NCBI RefSeq assembly: GCF_000519185.1
Contig: NZ_JAFA01000053.1
Location: 12,357-47,696, forward strand
Origin: Paraburkholderia nodosa DSM 21604
GTDB lineage: Bacteria > Pseudomonadota > Gammaproteobacteria > Burkholderiales > Burkholderiaceae
Length of the DNA stretch: 35,340 nucleotides
Direction of reading: 5' to 3'
The translations under genes were made by a program, and so were the position numbers. Positions 23,313 through 32,281 of this stretch are shown here, in pieces; position 1 is the stretch's first letter, and each line of letters begins with the position of its first letter. The notes under the pieces are model-generated. The model worked only from the letters and a program-made list of their open reading frames with translations, was not told where the DNA came from and searched no databases.

Positions 23313-24683
23313 TCAGTGAGATGGAATTATCGACACTGGGACTATTGATACTGGTCCGGTGCTTTTGCCCCCCGCTCCCCCAGCGACCTGGTTATTTTCC
23401 GTCGACAATGTGATTGGCCCAATGGGAGGAGATGGGGGTTCCGCAGTCGCAACATTTGAGAGCACGCGACCAGCGTCATCCACTGACATGGTTGCCGTCC
23501 TAGGCTGGACCACCTGCCCGCCAGCAAGCACTTTACCGTCGCTACCGAGAAGGAGATAGAGGAGTTGGACTGTCGTGCGGTATGTTAGCTCACCATTTCG
23601 GTACCAATGTGTGATAACACCGCCGCTTGCACCAATCTCGGTAGGTATGACCAAGAGGCGTCCGTCAACTCCGCGCCCGAACTTCGCGGCGAGCTGAGAA
23701 AAAGTCTGGAAGGTTGACATCGACTTTCCGGTCGGTACGGTATTTAAGGACGATACGAATCCCTCCCACGCAGAGATTGCTTTGTTCAGAGCCGCTTGCT
23801 TGTTCTTATAGTCGGCGGTGAACTTGTTATCTACCTTCGCGAGTTCCGCAGTCACAGAGCTCAGTAATAGACGAGCCTGGCTCGCCTCAGCTTGAGTCTC
23901 CTGATAAGCCTCGATAAAGGCGTTATCGGTCGCGCTCGCGTACTGGCCAAGGTAAATGCTAAGATTTGAGTGCTTAGCTTGGAGGCCCGCCTGTATGCCA
24001 CCGACAATCACTGTTGGGTCTAGTGTTCCGGCGATAGGCGAAAGAGATGCATCATTCTTCGTGAGGGATGCAAGACCCACGACTGCGTTGATTCCGGCAG
24101 GAACCAGCATCAGTGCTGGAGCCAAGAATTTGTTGTCGTACCCCTGCGTGATGGCCTTTGGTGGCTGCGACGCGAGACCGACCGCCTCGCTCAAGGTCTC
24201 CTTGAATTGATTCATTTCAATCAAGGCAACTTGTTCGTTAACAAAATCTGCCGCGTCAACAGTGTCTGTAATCAATGATACGCGCCCGCTCACGGACGCG
24301 ATTGCTTGACCAACCTGTTGCGCCGCATCGTAGAGCGCGAGCGACTGCAACCATGTTCCGATATGGTCTGCGGCTCCCGGATTCGTTATCTGCCCCTTTC
24401 CACCTTGCACATTCTGCAGAGAGTTCAGAGCTTGAATGTAGGGCGCTAGTTTCGCTAGGCTGGCTTGATTCGCGATCGCGTCAGCACATCGAACTGCGGC
24501 CTGAGAATACGCTGCGACAGCATCAGACGAAGCATTTGCCGGTGCCGTGAGGTTGGTGCTCGTGCAATCGATGCCCGCGAGAGAAGCGGTAGAGTTCCCA
24601 GACGTCGTTCCCGTATCGGCAAGACAAACGGCTGCGGTTAAGGAGATTCCTGTCAATATACCTACGAGAGCAAAAATCCTCAT
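23313..24683 (-). CDS. exported helical protein of unknown function
   Basis: A 456-residue protein with a classical signal peptide (MRIFALVGILTGISLTAAVC, likely cut near CLA-DTG); the residue before Cys is Val, so it is not a lipoprotein. Two Cys follow (IDCTS and VRCAD), able to form a disulfide. The body is largely helical and rich in Ala, Gln and Ser; about residues 260-325 (QETQAEASQARLLLSSVTAE onward) look like a coiled coil. The C-terminus is a Gly/Pro/Ser-rich tail ending PVSIIPSH. ATG 24683 has GGGAG seven bases upstream; the extension to 24755 is not supported. No family recognised. It lies in the same island and strand as the CHAT gene, about 890 bases beyond the small gene downstream of it. 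Confidence 0.8.
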   Translation of the reverse strand: MRIFALVGILTGISLTAAVCLADTGTTSGNSTASLAGIDCTSTNLTAPANASSDAVAAYSQAAVRCADAIANQASLAKLAPYIQALNSLQNVQGGKGQITNPGAADHIGTWLQSLALYDAAQQVGQAIASVSGRVSLITDTVDAADFVNEQVALIEMNQFKETLSEAVGLASQPPKAITQGYDNKFLAPALMLVPAGINAVVGLASLTKNDASLSPIAGTLDPTVIVGGIQAGLQAKHSNLSIYLGQYASATDNAFIEAYQETQAEASQARLLLSSVTAELAKVDNKFTADYKNKQAALNKAISAWEGFVSSLNTVPTGKSMSTFQTFSQLAAKFGRGVDGRLLVIPTEIGASGGVITHWYRNGELTYRTTVQLLYLLLGSDGKVLAGGQVVQPRTATMSVDDAGRVLSNVATAEPPSPPIGPITLSTENNQVAGGAGGKSTGPVSIVPVSIIPSH

Positions 24684-25543
24684 TGCTTTCTCCCACCCAC
24701 GTCGACCGAGAACACGCTTAAACGTGGCGAGCAATTGCGATTCGAACAACGTCACCCGTTTGGCCCAGATCTACCAATTTAAGAACTGCCCAGTCGCTGC
24801 TCTGTGTCACAACACACGGATAGCAGCAACTTCAACCATGTCGAACGGCGTGCAGGTTCTGAGATGGTGTTCTGTAGGTGAACGCGCGAGATTGTGAGTT
24901 CCACGATTGGCCGTGCCTTCGCGGCCGTCTGGAGCTGTTTCGCGTCGTGGAGTTACGCGGCCGTGGTCAATCCGGCGAGAAGATTCCTTAGAGGACTCCC
25001 GGGCCACACTATGGCCACCGGAGTTGCCGACAGGCATTTCCGCTCGGACGCCGCGACAGTCGCATGTGTCAGCAGGCGCCGCCGCTGTTGCGAAGCTTAC
25101 AAAACCATTAAACCCACGTTCAAATAGCTCTGGTACCAGTAGCTGTCGCCGGTAACGAACCAAGGTTCTCCGACTCCGAGAACATCGTCCTCGGTCGTAG
25201 TGGCGCATCCGGTACAAACACCTTTTCCAGGACGAACCAGATGACCAGCTTTTCTGATGCTGAACTTCTGCGGTTGGACGAACGGTAGCCTCGGGAAAAG
25301 ACGGCGGCTGCGTGAAACAGCCTCCCCGGTAGCTCTTAGTCGGCGCACGACGGTGTTCAGAAGCCGGTCGATACTGCATCGGCATTTCCGGCAGTTCACT
25401 GGCGTGCGCCCGTTGCAATACCCAGCAACTGCGGGAGCATGAATCGCGCAGACTGATGTTGGAAGGGCGGTGCTGACGTGGCGACCGCCGCGTTGGGAGT
25501 CAGCGCGTTGCGCGTCGACCATCGGCTAACGGCGGGATGAAAC
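24684..25543. other. about 860 bp without a convincing gene
   Basis: Overlapping frames on both strands (for example minus 25097-25522 and 24807-25418) are rich in Arg, Ser and Cys and change character part-way, as in decayed or non-coding DNA. The minus frame ending at 25097 has a more protein-like tail (GVCTGCATTTEDDVLGVGEP) that could be the end of a broken gene. The GC content is higher between 24900 and 25080 than around it, so this may be a patch of different origin. Confidence 0.35.
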
Positions 25544-25586
25544 AAAAAAACTCTGCTCTCGATAGATCAAATCAAGCAGTGAGAGC
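25544..25586 (-). terminator. probable intrinsic terminator after the small helical gene
   Basis: On the minus strand an imperfect stem (GCTCTC 25586-25581 with GAGAGC 25560-25555; alternative inner pairing CTGCT/AGCAG) is followed after AGAG by seven T (25550-25544). It overlaps the stop codon of the gene at 25572. The U-tract is good, but the loop is long (20 nt) in the simplest pairing. Confidence 0.5.
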
Positions 25587-25937
25587 GCGGCTTCTGCGTC
25601 CGCTTCGGAAGGTACAGTAGTAGCTCGATCGATCTGCTCTGCTGACTACTTCCCTCTCGCTTGCTTGCAGTGTTGCAAGAATGCTCGCCACATTGCCCAG
25701 CACTTCCCGCCCTTTCGCAGCACAGATTTTCCCAAGCGGCACAAGATCCTTGGCGTTGGTTTCTAGCGCTGCCGATCCGCGAAGCCGTTCGGCGTTGAGC
25801 GCTGCAGTCGCAGCTTCTCGACATCGGTCAATCACACTCTCCGCGTCGTCGCGAAACGCTGCGTTCGCGGCCTTTTCGTATTGCTCGAAGACGAGTCCTG
25901 CGAATTGCTCCGGAAGCAGTCCGGTATTGCGCTGCAT
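25572..25937 (-). CDS. small helical protein downstream of the CHAT gene, unknown
   Basis: A 121-residue protein predicted to be mostly helical: LLPEQFAGLVFEQYEKAANA, VIDRCREAATAALNAERLRG, then KDLVPLGKICAAKGREVLGN and ILATLQASEREVV, ending in a basic tail. No signal peptide or membrane segment; no known family recognised. The ATG at 25937 has only a weak ribosome site (CTAGGCG), but the frame has protein-like composition and an intrinsic terminator with seven T lies at its stop codon. It is on the same strand as the CHAT gene, 161 bases after its stop, so it may be the last gene of that unit. An imperfect inverted repeat (25947-25965) lies just before its start. Confidence 0.55.
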   Translation of the reverse strand: MQRNTGLLPEQFAGLVFEQYEKAANAAFRDDAESVIDRCREAATAALNAERLRGSAALETNAKDLVPLGKICAAKGREVLGNVASILATLQASEREVVSRADRSSYYCTFRSGRRSRALTA

Positions 25938-26098
25938 CGCCTAGAAATTGATTGTAGCAATCGATCTATCGCCACACTTCGGTTGCCAGTGGCTAACGAA
26001 TAGTTCGTATTTTACAGGAAACGTGGTGAGCAATCGCGGGATCAGGTCATACAGCAACCCCAACTGGACACGGGAAGCTTGATCACCTGAGATCCCCG

Positions 26099-29000
26099 TC
26101 AAAGTATTTCGCCAAGCTGTACTCGCACACTGTCTGGTAATTCCGAGCGATAGATCTCTCGCCATACTCTTTCGAAGGCATGTCGGGGGTGCTTCCGGAT
26201 GATTCGGCGCACCGCTAATAGAACGTCGTTTGCTTGACTTAGCAAGGCGTGCTTGTCGATAGCCGCTACCGCTTGGACGGCGTCGAGAAGTTGGTCTTCA
26301 GGAGTGGCGGCAGCGTTGACCCTATTTCCCCAAGCAATTGCGAAATCAGATAGGCGGTCTTGCGGCGGGTACTCTTGCCTCGTGATAATTTCTAGTGCAA
26401 TTTCCGTATCCGATCGCGCTGCTTCTTTCTTGTTCTGCGTCAGACGTGCGTAACCCCTGTTACTGTAGATGCACTGCTGCATCGTTAAATCTGCGCGAAT
26501 TCGAGCGAGGAACTCTACGCAGCGGTCCAGCCGGACTTCTGCACCAGCAGGATCGCCCAAGTCGGTCATCTCAGAGGAAATGGTTTGACCAAGATGGAGC
26601 AACATAATCGCGAGCTCATCGACATTTTTGTCCAATCGATTGAGAAATGCATCCGCCAACGCTGCCTTCACTTCAGGCCTTTGATCGGCACGCCAAGAAT
26701 TTCGGACAGTCAGAAGTTCCGTCGGGGTCTTTGCATGGTCGACATCAACCACTATCCGCGCCGTGTCAAATCTATCGATTGCTAGACCGATGTACTCCCC
26801 TCGCGCCGGGGGCTCTGTTGTGTGAGCCATTCGGAGATTGTAATCAACGCTCTCAATGTTTTGACCTGCCCTTGTTTTAAGCTCACGAGACCGTTCCCAT
26901 GCTGCGATCGCGGCGTCCTTGTTACCTTTTGAAAACCACAGCAACGAGCCGTATATGTTAAAGAAATTGCCTGCATTAGGGTCGTCGTCTCCGAGAAACC
27001 GATTGACCACGTCCTCTGCCACCTTGAATGCGTTGGGCAAGTCGTCAGATTCCAGCAGAAGGCGAGCCAACTGATAGCGTGCGAATACCCATTCCTGCGG
27101 CGAATTTTCCCTTAACGTTGTGCCATATTCACTTGATTGATCGGTGTGAGAGCGAATAAGCACAAGCATCGCTTTGCTGAGGTCATTTTTCTCATGTTTG
27201 AGAACGGTTTCCGCGAGTTCGACCAGCAGCAAGAGCATCATGGGCCAACGGTTGGCGGGAAGAGTCCCGGCGACATTGACGAGCTGAAACGTCATATCCG
27301 GTGTGGTTCTGCCGATTCCCTGTAACCGATCGTGCAATATCCTCAGGAAGATAATTGCTGATTGGGTTGGTTCCAGCGCCTGGAGCGTTTCAATGTAAAC
27401 TTCAATGAGTCGCAGCGTTTCGCCAGTCGGATCAGCCTCGACGAAACGTCGCGTAATGTCCGTGACGCGAAGCATCTCTGGAGTAGGCAGTTTTAATTCC
27501 TGAAAGGCTGTCCACCTTGTCGTCCCTTCAACAAGGACAGCCCCAGACCGTCGAACAGCCTCTTGAGGGGCTTCGCTTGTCGCCCATTTGGCGAGCTTAC
27601 TGAATGCGCTGGCCATTTCCTGATAGGCTGAAAACCCGAAAGGATGCTGCTCAGTACGACCAAGGAGGAATGACGTTTCTGCAAAGCCTGCCCACGCGGC
27701 AGCCGCAAGCCTACTGTCGCCCAGCCGGTTCGCGCATCCGGTTGCTTCGCCGTAGTAGAGTCGCGCAGTTTCAATCGCGAACAACGCAAGGTAGCTATCG
27801 CCAAGGGCGAGCAATGCCATCGTTCTGCGCCATTCATCAAGTCTGCGAATTGCGAGCTTCAAAGCCTCCTCGCCTTTGGCGATAGCTACCTCGGCCTGAC
27901 CGAGATGTACCTTTACCTGCATCGACAGCACAAGAAGATCACAGAGATCAGCACTACTCCGGAGCGTTCTGAAGATGTGTTCTGCCTCAGCAAGACGCTC
28001 GGGTAAATCGTCTATGCTCGGAACGTTATCCATCGCTCTTCCTGCCGCCACATGTGCGGCAAATGCGCATCGAACTTCAGCGAGAATGCGACGCGCGTGC
28101 ACTGCGATCGGCACCGGTTGGTTTGTGCTCTCAAATATCAACGAGGAAGCTTGACGAGCCCTTTCTGACATTACTGGCCATCCGCGCAACTCGCCTATCT
28201 CTGCCATCAGATCGTATAGACGTCGGGTGATTGCGGGAGCCTGTCCACCTAGCTCATTGATTGCGCGACGTACGCAAGCTTCCGCGCCGGTAAAGTCACG
28301 CTGACGTGTCAGTTGACGAACAACGAGTTCTGTCCCGAGAAGATAATGCGGCGAATTCGACGGGGCTCGCTCTACCTTGACATGGTCTGGGTAGTCGTTG
28401 ATAGCTAGGCGCATCCAGAAAGCCTGCTCATCCCTAGTACGCTCGCCATCGTGATCCTTCATGCGCCTTCGACACTTTTCCGCGAACAATGTGAGTGCTT
28501 GTTGCTCTCCTCGTCGGGTCCGGGTTGTCAAAAGTGCGTCGAGCATAGGACACGCAAGTCGACCCCAACGCGTTTCACCAAGAAACTCTGAAGACATGCT
28601 AAGGAGGATCGCTTGCTCGATAGCTTCGATGTCAGCCGAAACTCTCGAGATGACACCCGGAGCACGTTGATCTTCAAAGGCGGTCAGATCACTGCAGAAG
28701 TATTCGGCGGTTGAGGAAACGAATCCGGCGACAACATTCGCCTTCAACCTAACATCAATAGCATCCTGTCTTGCCAAGGCCGGTGCAAGTAGCGGGTGGA
28801 AATTAATGAAGCTGTCCCAGACCGTGAGAATGCCGGATGACTCGGCGGTCTCAGTCCAATCCCCTATCGGACTCTGTATGTTGAGTTTTGATACACACAG
28901 AAGAAACAGGCTTTCTGATACACGAAGCGGCATCAGCCCGGCTAGTATTGTGAGGACGTTGGTCCAATCGTATCGAGCCACCGTAGCTCGGATGGTCATG

Positions 29001-30703
29001 GCTAGAATGGTTTTACGGCCGAGTCCAACGAGAGAATTCTGAACTTCCTCCTCCGTCTCCTCGAATCCTTTGCTTCGACTTAGCTGACAAAACGCCTTCA
29101 GCAGAACGGGACTGGCGAATAGCCGTAACAAATCAGTTTTGGTGCGCCCACGAAGCACATCGTCCACGAAGTCGCAATTGGAAACGCCTCTACCGAACAA
29201 CATGTACAGAATGTCGTCGGCGTTGACGGGTGTAACCTTGACGATATCGAATGAAGGCAATTGAGGCGGGCTGCATTCAACAACGATCACCAATTGGGCC
29301 GAAGATAAAGCACGTAACTGTTCAATCGCACGATGTGCAGCTTGACCGCTACGACCGTTCCTAATACCAACTACGACAAGGTCCGCCTGTGCCGCAGAGG
29401 CAACCGACTTCTCAATTGCGCGCGACAGCTTTTCTCCGCTTCGGTCCAAACCGTGCCGAAGCACGATTGTGTTGCGCTCGGGATTTAAAGAGGCAATTAT
29501 GCGAAGCACCTCGAGCGCCGCAAGCCACTGCCCTCCAAGGCCTAGGCCACCGATAGTGACGTTCCGTCCGCGCAGAAGTGACGCCAGAGTATGGTAAGCC
29601 GCGTCTTCAATCGCTCGCATGTCGGTGGCTATCGACCTTGCGACTGAGTCCAGTCGTCCACTAGCTGGCGTATTCACGATGAATCGGACATCCTCGTGGA
29701 CATATGCGACCGGCGTCCACCAATCCGCAAGCTTGATGTACCCGGTACGAGTCTTGCGGCTAGGAGAAGCACGTAAAGCTCGTCGCGCGGATCTGATTGC
29801 TTTTATGAGCGACTCTCCGCTCGCGAGCGCGCCGTAGAATGCGGCTGTAAATATCGGTGCAGCGTCGGCCCGCAAATCGTAAGCCATGGCGACGATTGCC
29901 GGGATGCCTGCGTCGAGCAAAGTCGCGGGGAATGAGGTTTCGTGGCTATCGCCAGTTGCAAACCGCCCCGATCGGCATGCATTTGTAACTACCACGCGAA
30001 CGTCGGTTCCCTTAAGCGTTCGAGCAATTTCGAATGCTGGGATCCATTCCCTCCCTCCGTCTTGAGTCTCCATGGCAATGCCAAACACTCCGCCTTTGCT
30101 GCTGCCTCCGTGCACATCAAACTGTACAACCGTGAATGGCCTATTGAGTGCATAGGCTTCGGCAAGCGTTTGCTGAAGCGTCAGAAAGTCCGCTTTGAGG
30201 AGAAGCTCGACATCGATTCCGAGCGGCCGTAATGAAGCAAGTGCTCGCGCGACGGGAAGTGGCGGGACGTCCCACTGTGCTGCCGGACGACTAACGACAA
30301 GGAGTACACGCAGCGGTATAGCGGCTGCGGCCTCCGCTATCGGCTCCGTGGTAAGGGCGCGGACTATCGCGCCAGTGGACGGGAATGTGGCGCTTTGTTC
30401 AATGAGCTCCCACGGAAGGCTGTGAACGAGCGGGCGGCTGCTCACAATTCTTACGCTCTCGTTGGCTGATATCCGACAGACTGGCATTGCCAATCGCGAT
30501 GAAAATACCTCCAGCAACTTCTCGATGCGCTCCGCGCGGTCTCGAGCCGCCTTTTCTCCTCGGCCCGGAAATATCTCAAGGTACCAGCGCAATATGTCTA
30601 GATCCGCGGCGGGTATAAGATGTGATGGATTGATTTCGCAATAATCTTCAAATTCCACTGAATATTGGCGCTCTGCGTCCCAATCAATAACAAGCTCCGT
30701 CAT
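26099..30703 (-). CDS. CHAT-domain protease with degenerate P-loop region and helical repeats
   Basis: A 1534-residue cytosolic protein. Residues 1-125 form an N-terminal region; residues 130-340 are a CHAT caspase-like peptidase with FDVHGG (His198) and VVTNACRSGRF (Cys243) as the dyad, followed by GIPAIVAMAYDLRADAA and a helix with SARRALR. At 381-400 NVTIGGLGLGGQWLAALEVL aligns with the Walker A of NB-ARC/STAND ATPases but lacks the GK(S/T), so nucleotide binding is doubtful. From about 700 to the end it is helical, TPR-like. CHAT proteins with STAND and TPR parts act in bacterial conflict systems, cleaving a partner when triggered. Its ATG overlaps the stop of the upstream membrane-protein gene (ATGA), so the two are coupled. 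It lies in a low-GC island. Confidence 0.88.
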   Translation of the reverse strand: MTELVIDWDAERQYSVEFEDYCEINPSHLIPAADLDILRWYLEIFPGRGEKAARDRAERIEKLLEVFSSRLAMPVCRISANESVRIVSSRPLVHSLPWELIEQSATFPSTGAIVRALTTEPIAEAAAAIPLRVLLVVSRPAAQWDVPPLPVARALASLRPLGIDVELLLKADFLTLQQTLAEAYALNRPFTVVQFDVHGGSSKGGVFGIAMETQDGGREWIPAFEIARTLKGTDVRVVVTNACRSGRFATGDSHETSFPATLLDAGIPAIVAMAYDLRADAAPIFTAAFYGALASGESLIKAIRSARRALRASPSRKTRTGYIKLADWWTPVAYVHEDVRFIVNTPASGRLDSVARSIATDMRAIEDAAYHTLASLLRGRNVTIGGLGLGGQWLAALEVLRIIASLNPERNTIVLRHGLDRSGEKLSRAIEKSVASAAQADLVVVGIRNGRSGQAAHRAIEQLRALSSAQLVIVVECSPPQLPSFDIVKVTPVNADDILYMLFGRGVSNCDFVDDVLRGRTKTDLLRLFASPVLLKAFCQLSRSKGFEETEEEVQNSLVGLGRKTILAMTIRATVARYDWTNVLTILAGLMPLRVSESLFLLCVSKLNIQSPIGDWTETAESSGILTVWDSFINFHPLLAPALARQDAIDVRLKANVVAGFVSSTAEYFCSDLTAFEDQRAPGVISRVSADIEAIEQAILLSMSSEFLGETRWGRLACPMLDALLTTRTRRGEQQALTLFAEKCRRRMKDHDGERTRDEQAFWMRLAINDYPDHVKVERAPSNSPHYLLGTELVVRQLTRQRDFTGAEACVRRAINELGGQAPAITRRLYDLMAEIGELRGWPVMSERARQASSLIFESTNQPVPIAVHARRILAEVRCAFAAHVAAGRAMDNVPSIDDLPERLAEAEHIFRTLRSSADLCDLLVLSMQVKVHLGQAEVAIAKGEEALKLAIRRLDEWRRTMALLALGDSYLALFAIETARLYYGEATGCANRLGDSRLAAAAWAGFAETSFLLGRTEQHPFGFSAYQEMASAFSKLAKWATSEAPQEAVRRSGAVLVEGTTRWTAFQELKLPTPEMLRVTDITRRFVEADPTGETLRLIEVYIETLQALEPTQSAIIFLRILHDRLQGIGRTTPDMTFQLVNVAGTLPANRWPMMLLLLVELAETVLKHEKNDLSKAMLVLIRSHTDQSSEYGTTLRENSPQEWVFARYQLARLLLESDDLPNAFKVAEDVVNRFLGDDDPNAGNFFNIYGSLLWFSKGNKDAAIAAWERSRELKTRAGQNIESVDYNLRMAHTTEPPARGEYIGLAIDRFDTARIVVDVDHAKTPTELLTVRNSWRADQRPEVKAALADAFLNRLDKNVDELAIMLLHLGQTISSEMTDLGDPAGAEVRLDRCVEFLARIRADLTMQQCIYSNRGYARLTQNKKEAARSDTEIALEIITRQEYPPQDRLSDFAIAWGNRVNAAATPEDQLLDAVQAVAAIDKHALLSQANDVLLAVRRIIRKHPRHAFERVWREIYRSELPDSVRVQLGEIL

Positions 30704-31233
30704 GAGTCGCTCTCTGGATCCGGGGGGCGGTCGTCCAACGATTTTTTAAGCCTGACTACGGCGGGGATAGTCTTTTCAACGATTACATCAATATCTGGCA
30801 CCAGCTTAATCTCCTCGGCATGCTCGATCTGGATTCTCTGGACCATCTCGATTCGAATTACCTCTCGCTCTAACTTTTCCTTCGCTGCCTTGCGCTCTCG
30901 GTCAAGAATCTGGAAGTAGAGTTGTGCAGACGCCACAACTAATGCAGCGGCTGCAAGTACCACGGCGAGATCGTAGATTTCTTCGCGCTCGGAGCTGGGA
31001 TCAAGTATTTCGTCAACCGCGCTCGGTAGCTCCTCCCCGAACTCATCCCTCAATGCGAGTGCCGTTCGCCGTGCGAGAAATTGGATTTCCTGGTTATGCA
31101 TCACGCCTGTGCCTCCTTCAGCGAAGAGGTGCTCTGATACCGCCTTCAGTGAGTGCGACAGATGCGGCTGAGCCATCGTAGAGGCCTTACGGGCCTTACG
31201 GAGGGCCACCGCAACTGCTTCCTCAATCACCAT
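30700..31233 (-). CDS. small one-TM coiled-coil protein, partner of the CHAT protease
   Basis: A protein of 177 residues (start ATG 31233) with one membrane segment (LAVVLAAAALVVASAQLYF, about 89-107), a charged coiled coil (ERKAAKEKLEREVIRIEM, about 113-130) and an acidic-polar tail. Not recognised as a known family. The start is uncertain: ATG 31233 has no good ribosome site, whereas AAGGAGG (31118-31112) lies seven bases before an in-frame GTG at 31104 and ten before ATG 31101, which would give 134 or 133 residues with the same TM. Its stop overlaps the CHAT gene's ATG, the classic sign of coupled partners. It could be the membrane target or effector released by CHAT cleavage, or a sensor or anchor; this is inference. 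Confidence 0.8.
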   Translation of the reverse strand: MVIEEAVAVALRKARKASTMAQPHLSHSLKAVSEHLFAEGGTGVMHNQEIQFLARRTALALRDEFGEELPSAVDEILDPSSEREEIYDLAVVLAAAALVVASAQLYFQILDRERKAAKEKLEREVIRIEMVQRIQIEHAEEIKLVPDIDVIVEKTIPAVVRLKKSLDDRPPDPESDS

Positions 31234-32281
31234 ACGCTCTGATCGCTAATGTTTAGGGAAAGAGTTTGCATTTGAACGTGCGCTAGCGAACATACATTGG
31301 ACTTCGGAGGCCAATTGACGTCGGATGGAATAAAGGGGCCGGATCTTTGCACGCATGTAATCGAGCGATATGCGCGTTGCGAGACCGTCAATGGCGTTGG
31401 GCCCGCTCAGCGCATCACAAGCTCTAATAGCCGGACGTTGAGAACCACATAAAGCATCTGCGCTACCGAAATAGCGGGCACAGGGTTACGAGAAGCGCGA
31501 AAGTTGGATACCCACCCAGGCTCGTTATTCGCGAGACCGCGTTTCGTTCACTGGAATCGGCGGCGCAAGAGACGAGGTGAGCACTGAAGAATTCCGAACT
31601 AGTGATTCGATTGAAGACCGCAGCCGACCGACAACTGTGCACCACAATGGCGACATCAACTAAACGACAGTCTTGTGGAGTTCATCAATTAATGTCGCGG
31701 TTTTCCAACCAATTCTTGTCGTTTTGAGCGTCGAAATCCGCCTCCATAAACGCGTGATGCCAGCAAAGACACGCAATTCATGTCGCTTTGACACACGACC
31801 GCTTAAAATATATTACAAGGCCCTTTATTTGCAAACAGTGCTCGTAATCTGGAACGCTCTTATCGAACACTCATTCATCTTCCGACTCGACCCGCAGTTT
31901 CCTCGGTTCTCACAACCACTGCTTTCACGAGCGTGATCGCCCTTGAGGTCAGATCGCTTTGTGACATCATCACAGATTCGAACCACAAGCATAGGACTGA
32001 AAATCAAAATGCGATCATTATATTTATGTTAAATGCAATCTCGCTGCCTTCACCGCCCCCGGTGCTATCGTCGGGTAAACCAATCTTGTTTCAATCTTTA
32101 AAGTAACTTTGTTCCATCGCTGAAGCACCTCTTTCCCGCGAGTTCACGAACGCAAATCTGCTAACTTTCTACTGCAGCCAGCACGATCTGCCTGGGCGCT
32201 GCGGGGCCGTGGCGTCGTGTTTGCTTCGTCGCCATGCCATATCCTCGACCGGTTCAGTTATCCACGCACGTGATCGATCGC
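31234..32281. other. 1.05-kb AT-rich gene-free stretch at the right edge of the island
   Basis: No frame on either strand has a ribosome site with protein-like content. It must contain the promoter of the CHAT unit, but no confident -35/-10 pair is seen. The sample 31801-31860 is about 38% GC, the lowest noticed in the window. An 8-bp inverted repeat (AAACGACA 31662-31669, TGTCGTTT 31717-31724) and the right 12-mer repeat (32017-32028) lie here. GC rises again from about 32180. Confidence 0.45.
32017..32028 (+). repeat. 12-bp direct repeat, right copy (island edge)
   Basis: ATTATATTTATG, identical and co-oriented to 23218-23229. It lies in the AT-rich stretch just before GC returns to the chromosomal level. 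See the left copy. Confidence 0.4.

Noticed and set aside
24807..25522. Two overlapping minus-strand frames between the exported protein and the small helical gene
   Set aside because: Arg/Ser/Cys-rich, no ribosome site, no family; at best decayed sequence, so not listed as genes.
25097..25522. CxxC-containing frame (GVCTGC) as a zinc-binding protein
   Set aside because: Only one CxxC and the upstream half is low-complexity Arg-rich; not enough for a gene call.
32258..32266. TTATCCACG, a DnaA-box-like sequence near the end of the cyclase-ATPase gene
   Set aside because: A single copy without an AT-rich unwinding element or replication genes; expected by chance.
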